A stretch of 44,143 nt of DNA from Streptomonospora alba (GTDB taxonomy: Bacteria; Actinomycetota; Actinomycetes; Streptosporangiales; Streptosporangiaceae), in assembly GCF_000826685.1 (NCBI RefSeq), contig NZ_JROO01000052.1, positions 1 to 44,143 of the forward strand, read 5' to 3'. Both the position numbers and the translations under genes were made by a program. How positions within the stretch are numbered: position 1 is the first letter of the stretch; each line of letters begins with the position of its first letter. This document shows, piece by piece, positions 8,219 through 16,425 of the stretch. Below the pieces are notes generated by a model. That model saw only the letters and a list, made by a program, of their open reading frames with translations, was not told the origin of the DNA and did no database searches.

Positions 8219-9595
8219 CTACTCGTGGACGTGCAGCGGCTTTCCTGCCAGCGCCAGATGCGCCTCGCCGATCGCCTCGGACTGCGTGGGGTGAGGGTGC
8301 ACGAGCTGGGCCACCTCGGAGGGCAGCGCCTCCCAGTTGTAGATCAGCTGCCCCTCGGCGGTCAGTTCGCCCACGCGGGAGCCGATCATGTGCACGCCCA
8401 GGACCGGTCCGTCCTTCTGGGCGATGACCTTGACCGAGCCCTGCGTCTGCAGGATCTGGCTCTTGCCGTTGCCACCGAGGTTGTAGTCGATCTCGACGGT
8501 CTCGTAGCCGCGCTCCTGGGCCTGGGCCGAGGTCAGACCGACCGAGGCCACCTCCGGCTCGGAGTAGGTGATGCGCGGGACGCCGTCGTAGTCGATCGCC
8601 GGCGGATTGAGGCCGGCGATCTGCTCGGCGACGTAGATGCCCTCGGCGAAGCCGACGTGGGCCAGCTGCAGGGTGGGGATCAGGTCGCCCACGGCGTAGA
8701 TGTTGCCCACGCCGGTGTGCAGGTTCTCGTCGACCTTGACGAAGCCGCGCTCCATCTCGACGCCGTTGTCCTCATAGCCCAGGCCCTCCGAGACCGGCGC
8801 GCGGCCGATGGCCACCAGCATGACCTCGGCCTCCAGCGACTTGCCGCCCTGCAGGCTGACGCTGACGCCGGTGTCGGTGGTCTTGACGCTCTCGAACGGG
8901 GTGTTGAGCTCGTACTTGATGCCGCGCTTGCGGAACGCCCGCTCCAGCTGCTTGGAGGTGGACTCGTCCTCCAGCGGGAGCAGGTGCGGCAGCGCCTCGA
9001 CGATGGTGACCTCGGCGCCGTAGGAGCGGTACACGCTGGCGAACTCGACGCCGATCACGCCGCCGCCCAGCACCACGACCGACTTGGGGACGTGCTGCAT
9101 CTCCAGGGCGTGCTCGCTGGTGATGACCTTCTCGCCGTCGATCTCCAGGCCGAGCGTCTTGGGCGTCGACCCGCTGGCCAGCAGGATGTTGGTGCCCTTG
9201 TAGACGGTGTCGCCGACGGTGACCTCGTCACGCCCGGTGAGGCGGCCCTCGCCCTCGACCACGGTGATGCCGTGCGCCTTGATTAGGCCGGACAGGCCCT
9301 TGAACATGCGGGAGACGACCTTGTCCTTGTAGGCGTTGACGCCCGCCATGTCGATGCCCTCGAAGCTCGCCTTGACACCGAAGGTCTCGCTGTCCCGCGC
9401 GGCGTCGGCGACTTCGGCCGAGTGCAGCAGCGCCTTGGTGGGGATGCAGCCGACGTGCAGGCACGTGCCCCCGAGCTTGTTCTTCTCGATCAGGGCGACC
9501 TTCATGCCCAGCTCGGAGGCGCGGATGGCGGCGGCGTAACCACCGCTGCCGGCTCCCAGGATCACCAGGTCGAAGGTGCCGCCGTTCTCACTCAC
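8219..9595 (-). CDS. lpdA: Dihydrolipoamide dehydrogenase (E3)
   Basis: FAD enzyme that reoxidises dihydrolipoyl groups of E2 and passes electrons to NAD+. At 458 aa it is of family length. The N-terminal FAD motif is ILGAGSGGYAAAIRA. The redox-active disulfide is GGTCLHVGCIPTKALLHSAE (C-x4-C). The NAD-binding motif is VVLGGGVIGVEFASVYRSYGAEVTIVE. The second FAD motif is NIYAVGDLIPTLQLAHVGFAEGI. The C-terminal active-site block HPHPTQSEAIGEAHLAL carries the catalytic His/Glu. It stands upstream of sucB, matching E2-E3 function. Confidence 0.96.
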   Translation of the reverse strand: MSENGGTFDLVILGAGSGGYAAAIRASELGMKVALIEKNKLGGTCLHVGCIPTKALLHSAEVADAARDSETFGVKASFEGIDMAGVNAYKDKVVSRMFKGLSGLIKAHGITVVEGEGRLTGRDEVTVGDTVYKGTNILLASGSTPKTLGLEIDGEKVITSEHALEMQHVPKSVVVLGGGVIGVEFASVYRSYGAEVTIVEALPHLLPLEDESTSKQLERAFRKRGIKYELNTPFESVKTTDTGVSVSLQGGKSLEAEVMLVAIGRAPVSEGLGYEDNGVEMERGFVKVDENLHTGVGNIYAVGDLIPTLQLAHVGFAEGIYVAEQIAGLNPPAIDYDGVPRITYSEPEVASVGLTSAQAQERGYETVEIDYNLGGNGKSQILQTQGSVKVIAQKDGPVLGVHMIGSRVGELTAEGQLIYNWEALPSEVAQLVHPHPTQSEAIGEAHLALAGKPLHVHE

Positions 9596-9727
9596 GGGAA
9601 GGACACTCCTTGATGTGGATGTGAATGTTCGTCTGGATCGGACGCTTCCGCGAGGCCGGGCGGGGTGGCGCCCGACCGCCGCTGCTGTTTCGTTCCGGCG
9701 TGCGGTCGCCGCGGTTGGGCTCCCGCG

Positions 9728-11233
9728 TCAGTCCGCACGCGCGGCGTGGTTCTCCGCGATCCGCACCAGGGTGCGGGTGGCGGCACCGGTGCCGCCCTTC
9801 GGTGTGTAGCCGAAGGGCCCGCCCTGGTTGAAGGCGGGGCCGGCGATGTCCAGGTGCGCCCAGCGCGTGCCCTCGTCGATGAACTCCTTGAGGAAGATGC
9901 CCGCGCTGAGCATGCCGCCCCAGCGCTCTCCGGCCACGTTGGCGATGTCGGCCACCGAGGAGTCCAGGCCCTGGCGCAGGTCCTCGGGCAGCGGCATGGG
10001 CCAGGCCTGCTCCCCGGAGGCGGTGGCGGCGGCCACGACGTCCTCGCGCACGCCGTCGTCGTTGGCCATCACGCCGAACACCCGGGTACCCAGGGCGACG
10101 AGCTGCGCCCCGGTGAGGGTGGCGACGTCCACGATCAGGTCGGGCGAGTCCTCGTGCGCGCGCACGAGCGCGTCGGCCATCACCAGGCGGCCCTCGGCGT
10201 CGGTGTTGAGCACCTCCACGGTCTTGCCGCCGTAGATCGTCAGGACGTCGGAGGGCCGCTGAGCGCTGCCGCCGGGCATGTTTTCGGCGATGGCGAGATA
10301 GGCCACCGCGTTGACGGTCGGACCCAGCTGCGCGATGGCGCGCATGGCGCCCAGCACCGCGGCGGCCCCGCCCATGTCGGACTTCATCCAGTCCATGCCC
10401 GAGGTCGGCTTCAGCGACAGGCCGCCGGAGTCGAAGGTGATGCCCTTGCCCACGAACGCGACGGTCCGGCTCGCCTCGGGGTGGCTGTACTCCAGGCGGA
10501 CGAGCCGCGGCGGGTTGTCGGAGCCCTGGCCGACGCCGATGAGGCCGCCGTAGCCGCCCTCGGCCAGTCGGCCTTCGTCGAGGATCTCGACGCCCAGGCC
10601 GTTATCGCGCGCCACCTCGGCGGCGGCCTCCGCCAGGTCCTCGGGCACCAGGTCGGCGGGGGCGGTGTTCACCAGGTCGCGGCTGAGGTTGACGCCGCCG
10701 GCGAGGGTGTTCGCGCGCTCCGCGGCCTCCCCGGCGCCTGCGGCGTCGCTGGCGACCAGCAGCTCGGCGGCGGGAGCGCGGGTGTCCTCGCCGGTGCGGT
10801 AGCGGGTGAAGGCGTAGTCGCCGAGCAGCGCGCCCAGCGCCGCTGACTGCACCAGTTCGGGGGTGTCGGCGGGCAGCGCCAGGGCGATGCGGGTCTGCCC
10901 GGTGGCGCGCGAACGCAGGGCGGCACCTGCCGCGCGCGCAACGGTATCGGGGTCGAGGGCTTCTCCGGAGCCCGGCTGGGCGCCGAGGCCGACGGCGATC
11001 ACCACCGGTGCGGTCAACACGCCTTGGGTGGGGACGCTGCGCACCTCCTCGGCGGCGCCCGTCGCGCCGAGCAGCGACAGTGTCTTGCCCAGACCGCCGG
11101 GGAAGGCGGCGTCGACGCTGTCGGCGCCGGACGCGGGCCGGGGCCCGTCGTCCGCCGGATGGTAGCCGACCACCACCGCGTCGACGTCGAGAGAAGCGGG
11201 GGATTCCGTAATTACTGACAACGACGTGCTCAC
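9728..11233 (-). CDS. pepA: Leucyl aminopeptidase (M17)
   Basis: Two-metal cytosolic aminopeptidase of family M17, 501 aa. The catalytic C-terminal domain shows the metal-binding blocks GKGITFDSGGLSLKP, MKSDMGGAAAVLGA and the signature NTDAEGRLVMADAL. The N-terminal macro-like domain is more divergent and Ala/Gly-rich. The start is GTG 11233 (VSTSLSVITESPASLDVDAVVVG); the much longer in-frame extension is non-coding in character. Between it and lpdA are 132 bp. In actinobacteria this gene commonly lies between cobalamin genes and lpd/sucB, as here. Confidence 0.94.
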   Translation of the reverse strand: MSTSLSVITESPASLDVDAVVVGYHPADDGPRPASGADSVDAAFPGGLGKTLSLLGATGAAEEVRSVPTQGVLTAPVVIAVGLGAQPGSGEALDPDTVARAAGAALRSRATGQTRIALALPADTPELVQSAALGALLGDYAFTRYRTGEDTRAPAAELLVASDAAGAGEAAERANTLAGGVNLSRDLVNTAPADLVPEDLAEAAAEVARDNGLGVEILDEGRLAEGGYGGLIGVGQGSDNPPRLVRLEYSHPEASRTVAFVGKGITFDSGGLSLKPTSGMDWMKSDMGGAAAVLGAMRAIAQLGPTVNAVAYLAIAENMPGGSAQRPSDVLTIYGGKTVEVLNTDAEGRLVMADALVRAHEDSPDLIVDVATLTGAQLVALGTRVFGVMANDDGVREDVVAAATASGEQAWPMPLPEDLRQGLDSSVADIANVAGERWGGMLSAGIFLKEFIDEGTRWAHLDIAGPAFNQGGPFGYTPKGGTGAATRTLVRIAENHAARAD

Positions 11234-11486
11234 GCCCCCGATGCTAGCCCTTGTGACGTGCCCCCGGGCACCTAGCCCGCGGCGTGGTCGTTCATGCGGC
11301 GAAGAACCGCGCGGATCGGCGTCCGTGGACAGCCGGTACGGCCTGCGGCCCCGGCGGGGCCGGGGGCGGGCCGGAACCGACCGTGTGCGGGCGCCGTCGG
11401 CCCGGGGCGGACGGGGACCCCGTTGGCGCCGCTCGCCGGCGACGGGGCCCTCGCCACTGCCCGTGCGACCGCTCTTCGGGGCGGGC

Positions 11487-11509
11487 CCGGCCGGATGACC
11501 AGGGCCGCC
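11487..11509 (+). repeat. 23-bp intergenic repeat, copy 1
   Basis: Identical over 23 bp to 17721-17743, same strand. The core is CCGGATGACCAGGGCCGCC. Both copies are in gene-free DNA, and sequences outside the 23 bp differ. Confidence 0.8.
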
Positions 11510-11641
11510 GCGGGGGGCGAATACGCCGGGCCGCAAGCGGAGAAAGGCGAAGCGGGAGGCGGATGGACGCGTTCGGGCGCGCGTATGCGCCGTACAGCAG
11601 GCACTGTGAACAAATGTGACGAGGCCAACAGATGGTACCCG

Positions 11642-11667
11642 CCGGTAGCCGGTAGCCGGTAGCCGGT
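11642..11667. repeat. 7-bp tandem repeat (CCGGTAG)
   Basis: Three full CCGGTAG units plus CCGGT, in the pepA-cobS gap about 50 bp beyond the cobS stop. Confidence 0.85.
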
Positions 11668-11718
11668 CGACGGGGCCCGGGCGGCCGCTGTGGCCGGCGA
11701 CCGGTGATGGTCCGGGGA

Positions 11719-12588
11719 TCAGGCCGCTGCGGCGGCGGCGACCACGAGTGCGGCGGTGGTCGCCGTTTCGGACACGGCGCCGAGGGTGTCTCCGGTGATG
11801 CCGCCGGTGCGGGCGACCGCGCGGGCGAGGAGGGCGGCTGCGGCGCTCAGGCCCAGAGCGACCGCGACGGCGCAGGCGAGCGCGAACACCACGCCGCCGG
11901 TCGCCGCCCCGGCCGGGGCGGCGACGAGCAGGACCGCGCCCGTCGCCGCGCCCGCCGCCCAGGAGGGCACCGTTGCGGACACGAACGCGCCGAGCCCTTC
12001 GGGGCGGGCCGAGGGCACACGCGGGGTGCACGCCCAGGTGATGGCCAGTCGACCGGTCGCGGCGGCGACGATCAGGGCCGCGGCCGCGGCCGCGGGGGAT
12101 GCGTCTGCGACCGCGCCCAGAGCCGCGGTCTGGCCCAGCAGTACGAGTACGAGGGTGATCACGCCGAACGGACCGATGTCCGAGCGCCGCATCACCTCCA
12201 GGGCCTCCTCGGCCGGGCGGCCGCTGCCCAGGCCGTCGGCGAGGTCGGCCAGCCCGTCCAGGTGCAGTCCCCGTGTCAGCAGCGCCAGCGTCCCCACGGC
12301 CGCGACCGCGGCCGGGAGGCCGGGCAGTCCCACGAGTACGGCGACCGCCAGCACCGTCGCGGCGACGGCTCCCAGCAGCGCGCCCACGAGCGGCGCCAGC
12401 ACCATGGCCCAGCCTGCGACCGCACGGTCCACCCGCGGTGCCGCGACGGGAACCGCCGTCAGCGTGCCTGCGGCCATGCGCAGCCCGTCGAGGCCGTCCC
12501 GCAGCGGGCCGCCGCCCTCGGCGGACCGCTCGCCGCCGGGGCCGGTGTGCCGATCGTCCGTCGTACCGGAGTCGTCTGCGGAGACCAT
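11719..12588 (-). CDS. cobS: Adenosylcobinamide-GDP ribazoletransferase (cobalamin synthase)
   Basis: Integral membrane enzyme that joins adenosylcobinamide-GDP and alpha-ribazole (or its phosphate) in the last part of B12 assembly. The 289-aa protein has several hydrophobic helices. It has the family signature region RGLHLDGLADLADGLGSGRPAEEALEVMRRSDIGPFG (about residues 105-141), whose Asp residues bind metal and substrate. The N-terminal 27 residues are a charged, non-conserved leader. The start is ATG 12588 (MVSADDSG). It follows cobU on the same strand after a 202-bp gap with no gene. No cobT is seen in the window, although it is often adjacent in related genomes. Confidence 0.93.
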   Translation of the reverse strand: MVSADDSGTTDDRHTGPGGERSAEGGGPLRDGLDGLRMAAGTLTAVPVAAPRVDRAVAGWAMVLAPLVGALLGAVAATVLAVAVLVGLPGLPAAVAAVGTLALLTRGLHLDGLADLADGLGSGRPAEEALEVMRRSDIGPFGVITLVLVLLGQTAALGAVADASPAAAAAALIVAAATGRLAITWACTPRVPSARPEGLGAFVSATVPSWAAGAATGAVLLVAAPAGAATGGVVFALACAVAVALGLSAAAALLARAVARTGGITGDTLGAVSETATTAALVVAAAAAA

Positions 12589-12790
12589 GGCGATCGCCTT
12601 TCGTCGGTGATGGGGCCGGGACTCGGCGCCAGGGGCGGGCCGCCGCGACCCCGCCGCTCGGTCGTACCCGGGGCGGACTCCGGCCCCGGAGCGCGGCGTG
12701 CGCGCCCCATCGCCGCCGCCTGTCGTGGCGGCCGGCTCCGGGCGCTCTTCGGGGCCTTCGCCGCCGCTGAGGGCGGTGGCCCCAGGCTCA

Positions 12791-13903
12791 CTAGTGCAGC
12801 TCCACCACGCGGCCCGCCGTGGCCAGGACGACCTCCTCGGACTCGGCCGCCAGGAGTTGGTTGGCCCGGCCCAGCCAGTCGCGGAAGAGGCCGCCGCTCA
12901 CCGTCGGCGGCACCACGCCGGAGCCGACCTCGTTGGTCACCGCGACGAGGTAGGCGGGGCAGCGCCGCCAGACCTCCACCAGCTCGTCCAGGCGCGCCGC
13001 GAGCTCCTCCTCGGCGCCGGCGGGAGGCCGCTCCTGCCACAGGCCGCAGGTCTCCATCGCATCGGCCAACCAGGTGCCCACGCAGTCGAAGAGCACGGCG
13101 CCCCGGGCATCGCGCAGTACCGCGGCGGCGTCGGGGGACTCCTCGGTCTTCCACCACGAAGGGCGCCGGGCGCGGTGCTGTTCGACGCGGCGTACCCAGG
13201 AATCGTCCGCCTTGTCGCCGCCGGGGGAGGGGCCGGTGGCCAGGTAGGTGACCTCGGACTCGCCGAGCAGGCGCCGTTCGGCCTCGGCCGACTTGCCGGA
13301 GCGCGCGCCCCCGGTGATCAGCACGCGGTGCGGCCCCTGCGCGCGCTCGGGCGGCCAGGCCGAGGGCGGGCACCACAGCTCCTGGCCGTCGAAGGGCGCG
13401 GAGGCGCCCCACAGCCGAGCGCGGCGGTCGAACTCCGCGGGGGAGTGCACGCGGTGGTCGCCGCCGACGGCGAGAACGGCCGTGGTCTTGGCGACCACCC
13501 CGGCGCGGCGCAGCGCGCCGATCGCGGCCGGCGACTCGACGGCGTCGACGATCGCCACATCGACCTGGTGCCAGGGCCTCCTGGGCGCGGGCTCGGTCCC
13601 GTCCGTCCCGGCGTCGGTGTCGTCGCCCGCGGGGGGATCGGCCGGTGCGTCGGGCCGGGCCAGCAGGAGGCGCCCGCCGCCGGGGCCCTCGACCCGGGTG
13701 CCGTAGGAAGTGACCTCGACGGTGTAGCCGGGCGGAGGGGACGACACCGCGCCCGTGCCGGGATCGCGCAGGGTCAGCGCGTCGTCGACGGTGATCCGCA
13801 GCGGGACGCGGCGGTTGTCCGCGGCCCGGTTGCAGGAGGCGCAGCGGCAGTGGGGCGCGGGCCATCCCTCGGAGCCTGAGGTGCCGGAAAGTCGGAGTCG
13901 CAC
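12791..13903 (-). CDS. cobU: CobU (adenosylcobinamide kinase/guanylyltransferase) with degenerate MBL-like N-terminal domain
   Basis: Bifunctional enzyme that phosphorylates adenosylcobinamide and transfers GMP to it. The C-terminal half (about 190-370) is a full CobU: P-loop GGARSGKS (198-205), the His-containing SWVRRVEQHRARRPSWWKTEE, VLFDCVGTWLADAM, and VTNEVGSGVVPPTVSGGLFRDWLGRANQ. The N-terminal ~180 residues resemble a PhnP-like metallo-beta-lactamase fold (MRLRLSGTSGSEGWPAPHCRCASC, later VAIVDAVESPAAIGALRRAG and AVLAVGGDHRVHSP). The HxHxDH metal motif is absent, so this part is probably non-catalytic. Such fusions occur in streptomycete relatives. The start is GTG 13903. It lies upstream of cobS on the same strand. 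I see no cobalamin riboswitch upstream. Confidence 0.88.
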   Translation of the reverse strand: MRLRLSGTSGSEGWPAPHCRCASCNRAADNRRVPLRITVDDALTLRDPGTGAVSSPPPGYTVEVTSYGTRVEGPGGGRLLLARPDAPADPPAGDDTDAGTDGTEPAPRRPWHQVDVAIVDAVESPAAIGALRRAGVVAKTTAVLAVGGDHRVHSPAEFDRRARLWGASAPFDGQELWCPPSAWPPERAQGPHRVLITGGARSGKSAEAERRLLGESEVTYLATGPSPGGDKADDSWVRRVEQHRARRPSWWKTEESPDAAAVLRDARGAVLFDCVGTWLADAMETCGLWQERPPAGAEEELAARLDELVEVWRRCPAYLVAVTNEVGSGVVPPTVSGGLFRDWLGRANQLLAAESEEVVLATAGRVVELH

Positions 13904-14135
13904 GTTCGCCAGTCAACAGCATCGGGGTCGGGGACGGCGGGGGAACCCCCCAGGCGGGTCGGCGACGCCGCCGCGGGGGAGTGCCCAGCGGGCGCCCGCG
14001 CCAGTGCCGGGCCCGAAGGCCGGGGCCGCGCGCCGGGCCGGATCCGCTCCGCGGGCACAGCCTATGCTCGGGGCCGCGCCTACGGCGCCCCCGAAGGGGC
14101 GTGGAGGGCGAGTCGGAGATGAGAAAGGGCGGAAT

Positions 14136-14342
14136 ATGGCCTGGAGTTGGCGGTACGAGACCGAGCACGGCCGGCCTCTGGAGGAGGGCGCCCTGCCGGG
14201 CGAGCTGTTCTCCTCGCGCGGCGACGCGGAGAGCTGGCTGGGGGAGAACTGGCGCGAGCTGGTCGAAGGGGGCGCCTCCCGGGTCACCCTGCTCGAGGAC
14301 GACCGCCCGGTGTACTCGATGAGCCTGGACGATCCCGCCTGA
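14136..14342 (+). CDS. Small conserved actinobacterial protein
   Basis: A 68-aa acidic, Trp-rich protein (MAWSWRYETEHGRPLEEG... to ...VYSMSLDDPA). The ATG at 14136 follows GAAAGGGCGGA, a usable ribosome-binding site. The longer frame upstream has GC-shadow composition. I recognise it only as the type of short uncharacterised protein found in streptomycetes and relatives: no membrane segment, no Cys, and a pattern of alternating acidic and aromatic residues suggesting a small alpha/beta fold. It is divergent from cobU, with a possible -10 TATGCT at 14063-14068. Its stop codon is the first element of a TGAGGC hexanucleotide repeat. Confidence 0.75.
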   Translation: MAWSWRYETEHGRPLEEGALPGELFSSRGDAESWLGENWRELVEGGASRVTLLEDDRPVYSMSLDDPA

Positions 14343-14375
14343 GGCTGAGGCTGAGGCTGAGGCTGAGGCTGAGGC
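14339..14375. repeat. GAGGCT hexanucleotide tandem repeat
   Basis: Five exact GAGGCT units plus GAGGC (14341-14375). The TGA stop of the 68-aa gene lies at the repeat's 5' edge, and every repeat adds another in-frame TGA. Such arrays are prone to slippage; here, copy-number change should not alter the protein end. Confidence 0.9.
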
Positions 14376-14584
14376 CGCGGGCGGGGCCGGGACGCGGTGC
14401 GGCCGGCGAACCGGCCGTCCGTCCGGGCCGCGTCTTCGGTCTTCGGCGTGCCCGCCGTGTCCGGGAGGCGCGGCGACCGCAGGTGCACAGCCGCCTCGCC
14501 GCTTCCGCCCGTCCTCGCTCCCGAGGAGGGGCGGAAGCGCTCCCGGCCCGGCCGCGCGGCCGCCCGCGCCTTACGGCCTCCCGG

Positions 14585-15583
14585 TCACGGCCGCTCGGCC
14601 GGGCTGACCGTCAGGGACGGGTCGCGGCGGACGGCGTCGCCGAGGATCTCGTCGATGCTGCGCATCAGGTCCTCGTCGAGCCGCCGGCCCGCCGCCCCGG
14701 CGTTGTCGTGCACCTGCTCCGGGCGGGAGGCGCCGATGATCGCCGCGGAGACGTTGTCGTTCTGCAGCACCCAGGCCACCGCCAACTGGCCCATGCTCAT
14801 GCCGGCCTCCTCGGCGAGGGGCACCAGACGCTGAACGCGCTCCAGCACGTCGTCCTGCAGGAAGCGGCTGATGAACCTGCCGCCGGTCTCGTCGGTGGCG
14901 CGCGAGCCCGCTGGGGCCTCCTGACCGGGCCGGTACTTGCCGGTGAGCACGCCCTGGGCGATGGGGGAGAACACGATCTGCCCCAGGCCGCCGCGCCGGC
15001 TGGCCGGGACCACCTCGGGCTCGATCACCCGCCAGAGCATGCTGTACTGCGGCTGGTTGGACACGATCCGATCCAGCCCCATCTCCTCGGCGAGCTGCAG
15101 CGCACGCTCGATCTCCTCCGCCCGCCACTCCGAGACGCCGATGTAGCAGACCTTGCCCTGGCGCACCAGGTCGTCGAAAGCCCGCAGGGTCTCCTCCAGC
15201 GGCGTCTCGTAGTCGAACCGGTGCGCCTGGTAGAGGTCCAGGTAGTCGGTGCCCAACCGGCGCAGCGAGTCCTCGCAGCTGCGCACGATGTGCTTGCGGG
15301 ACAGCCCGCGGTCGTTCTTGCCCGGGCCCGTCGGCCAGTAGACCTTCGACAGGATCTCCAGGCCGTCGCGGCGTTCGCCCTTCAAGGCCCGCCCCAGAAC
15401 CTCCTCGGCCCGCCCCTGGGCGTAGACGTCGGCGGTGTCGAAGGTCGTGACGCCTTCGTCCAGCGCCGCGCGCACGCACGCGGTGGCGGCCTCCTCCTCG
15501 ATCTGGGAGCCGTGGGTGATCCAGTTGCCGTACGCGATCTCGCTTACGACCAGGCCGCTGTTTCCAAGATGCCGGAATTCCAT
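14585..15583 (-). CDS. Aldo/keto reductase (Kv-beta/YghZ-like)
   Basis: NADPH-dependent oxidoreductase with a TIM-barrel fold, 332 aa. Landmarks: MEFRHLGNSGLVVSEIAYGNW at the N-terminus, and the catalytic Asp/Tyr in TFDTADVYAQGRAEEVLGRAL. The catalytic Lys is in ILSKVYWPTG, and the His in YLDLYQAHRFDYETPLEETL. The cofactor-binding end is VSAAIIGASRPEQVHDNAGA. The closest type is the Kv-beta-subunit/YghZ group of general carbonyl reductases; the substrate cannot be assigned. It is transcribed alone, with the DUF3043 gene upstream on the same strand. Confidence 0.9.
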   Translation of the reverse strand: MEFRHLGNSGLVVSEIAYGNWITHGSQIEEEAATACVRAALDEGVTTFDTADVYAQGRAEEVLGRALKGERRDGLEILSKVYWPTGPGKNDRGLSRKHIVRSCEDSLRRLGTDYLDLYQAHRFDYETPLEETLRAFDDLVRQGKVCYIGVSEWRAEEIERALQLAEEMGLDRIVSNQPQYSMLWRVIEPEVVPASRRGGLGQIVFSPIAQGVLTGKYRPGQEAPAGSRATDETGGRFISRFLQDDVLERVQRLVPLAEEAGMSMGQLAVAWVLQNDNVSAAIIGASRPEQVHDNAGAAGRRLDEDLMRSIDEILGDAVRRDPSLTVSPAERP

Positions 15584-15628
15584 GCCGAGCAGCTTACGCC
15601 GAGCACCCTGCGGCGGGCCGGGCGGAGC

Positions 15629-15653
15629 GGCGCGCCCGCGTACCGGGCGCGCC
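15629..15653 (-). terminator. Hairpin downstream of the DUF3043 gene
   Basis: Ten-bp perfect stem with a 5-nt loop (CGTAC), 16 nt past the DUF3043 stop on the minus strand, separating it from the aldo/keto reductase gene. No T-run. Confidence 0.55.
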
Positions 15654-15668
15654 GACGCACGGGTGGGC

Positions 15669-16337
15669 TCAGCTGCGGGGCTGGGGAACGGGCTGGCCCG
15701 GCTTGACCTTGGGCTTGGGCAGGCGCAGGCGGCGAACCTGAAGCTGGCGAACCGCGGCGTACCAGCCCGCGCCCCGCACGGTGGGGTCGCCGGGGAACAG
15801 CTCGCCCGCCCGGCGCTTGACGCTCCTGGCGATGTAGATGCCCTCGGCGACGATCGTGACCATCATGGCCGGCCAGATCACGTAGGTGACCACGACCTGG
15901 AACTCGGGGATGGGCAGGAACAGCAGCACGATCACGGCGATCGAGAAGTAGAGGAAGTACTCGCTGACGCTGCGACGGGCGTCGACGACATCGCGCGCGT
16001 AGGCGCGTACGGGGCCGTGGTCCTGCGGGCGGAAGTTGCGGTCCTCGCCCTGCGCTTGCGGGCCGCCGCCCTTGCGCTTGTTGCGCGGGCCGGCTTCGCG
16101 CGCGCGGCGCTCGCGGTAGGCCCGGTAGGCCTCCTTGCGGGTCTGCGGCGCGCTCACCGGTCGGCGCAGCGCAGGCTCGGACTCGCGGCGCTTGGGAGTT
16201 GGCGCGCCCTTCTTGGGGGTATATCCCTTAGATTGGGTGGCCCCAGCAGTGCCAGGGCCGGACGCGGCCGGATCTTCGGATGCGGGAACGGAGCGACGTC
16301 GGAACACGTCTACCAGGGTAGCCGGTCCGAGCTTCAT
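15669..16337 (-). CDS. DUF3043 membrane protein
   Basis: A 222-aa actinobacterial DUF3043 protein. The N-terminal half is basic and disordered (KGYTPKKGAPTPKRRESE, RKEAYRAYRERRAREAGPRNKRKGGG). The conserved block GPVRAYARDVVDARRSVSEYFLYFSIAVIVLLF follows, and then two transmembrane helices (about 125-170) and a charged tail with RGAGWYAAVRQLQVRRLRLPKP. Function is unknown. The start is ATG 16337 (MKLGPATLVDVFRRRS); the longer frame would run into the pspA upstream region. It is divergent from pspA, with 88 bp between starts that must hold both promoters. Confidence 0.82.
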   Translation of the reverse strand: MKLGPATLVDVFRRRSVPASEDPAASGPGTAGATQSKGYTPKKGAPTPKRRESEPALRRPVSAPQTRKEAYRAYRERRAREAGPRNKRKGGGPQAQGEDRNFRPQDHGPVRAYARDVVDARRSVSEYFLYFSIAVIVLLFLPIPEFQVVVTYVIWPAMMVTIVAEGIYIARSVKRRAGELFPGDPTVRGAGWYAAVRQLQVRRLRLPKPKVKPGQPVPQPRS

Positions 16338-16425
16338 GGCGACCCATCGCGCGAGAGCGTAGGGTTGGATGCAGCGCCCGCCGGGAACAGCCGATACACG
16401 GACCGAGAAGGGGACGGCCACGCCG

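Larger units (their letters stand above)
11234..11718. other. 485-bp gap upstream of pepA
   Basis: No convincing gene; open frames here are Arg/Pro/Ala-rich shadows. The stretch holds one copy of a 23-bp exact repeat (11487-11509), a 7-bp tandem repeat (11642-11667) and a less GC-rich segment at about 11600-11630 (GTGAACAAATGTGACG) that may be promoter-like. Confidence 0.5.

Noticed and set aside
11272-11628. 118-aa minus-strand frame in the pepA-cobS gap
   Set aside because: Pro/Ala/Arg-rich, no ribosome-binding site, no recognisable motif; typical GC-driven open frame.
13904-14135. Cobalamin riboswitch in front of cobU
   Set aside because: I looked for the B12-box and GCCACTG elements on the minus strand and found none; only GC-rich hairpins.
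12459-14168. 569-aa frame over cobU and flanks
   Set aside because: Arg/Gly/Pro-rich shadow on the same strand as the real cobU frame.
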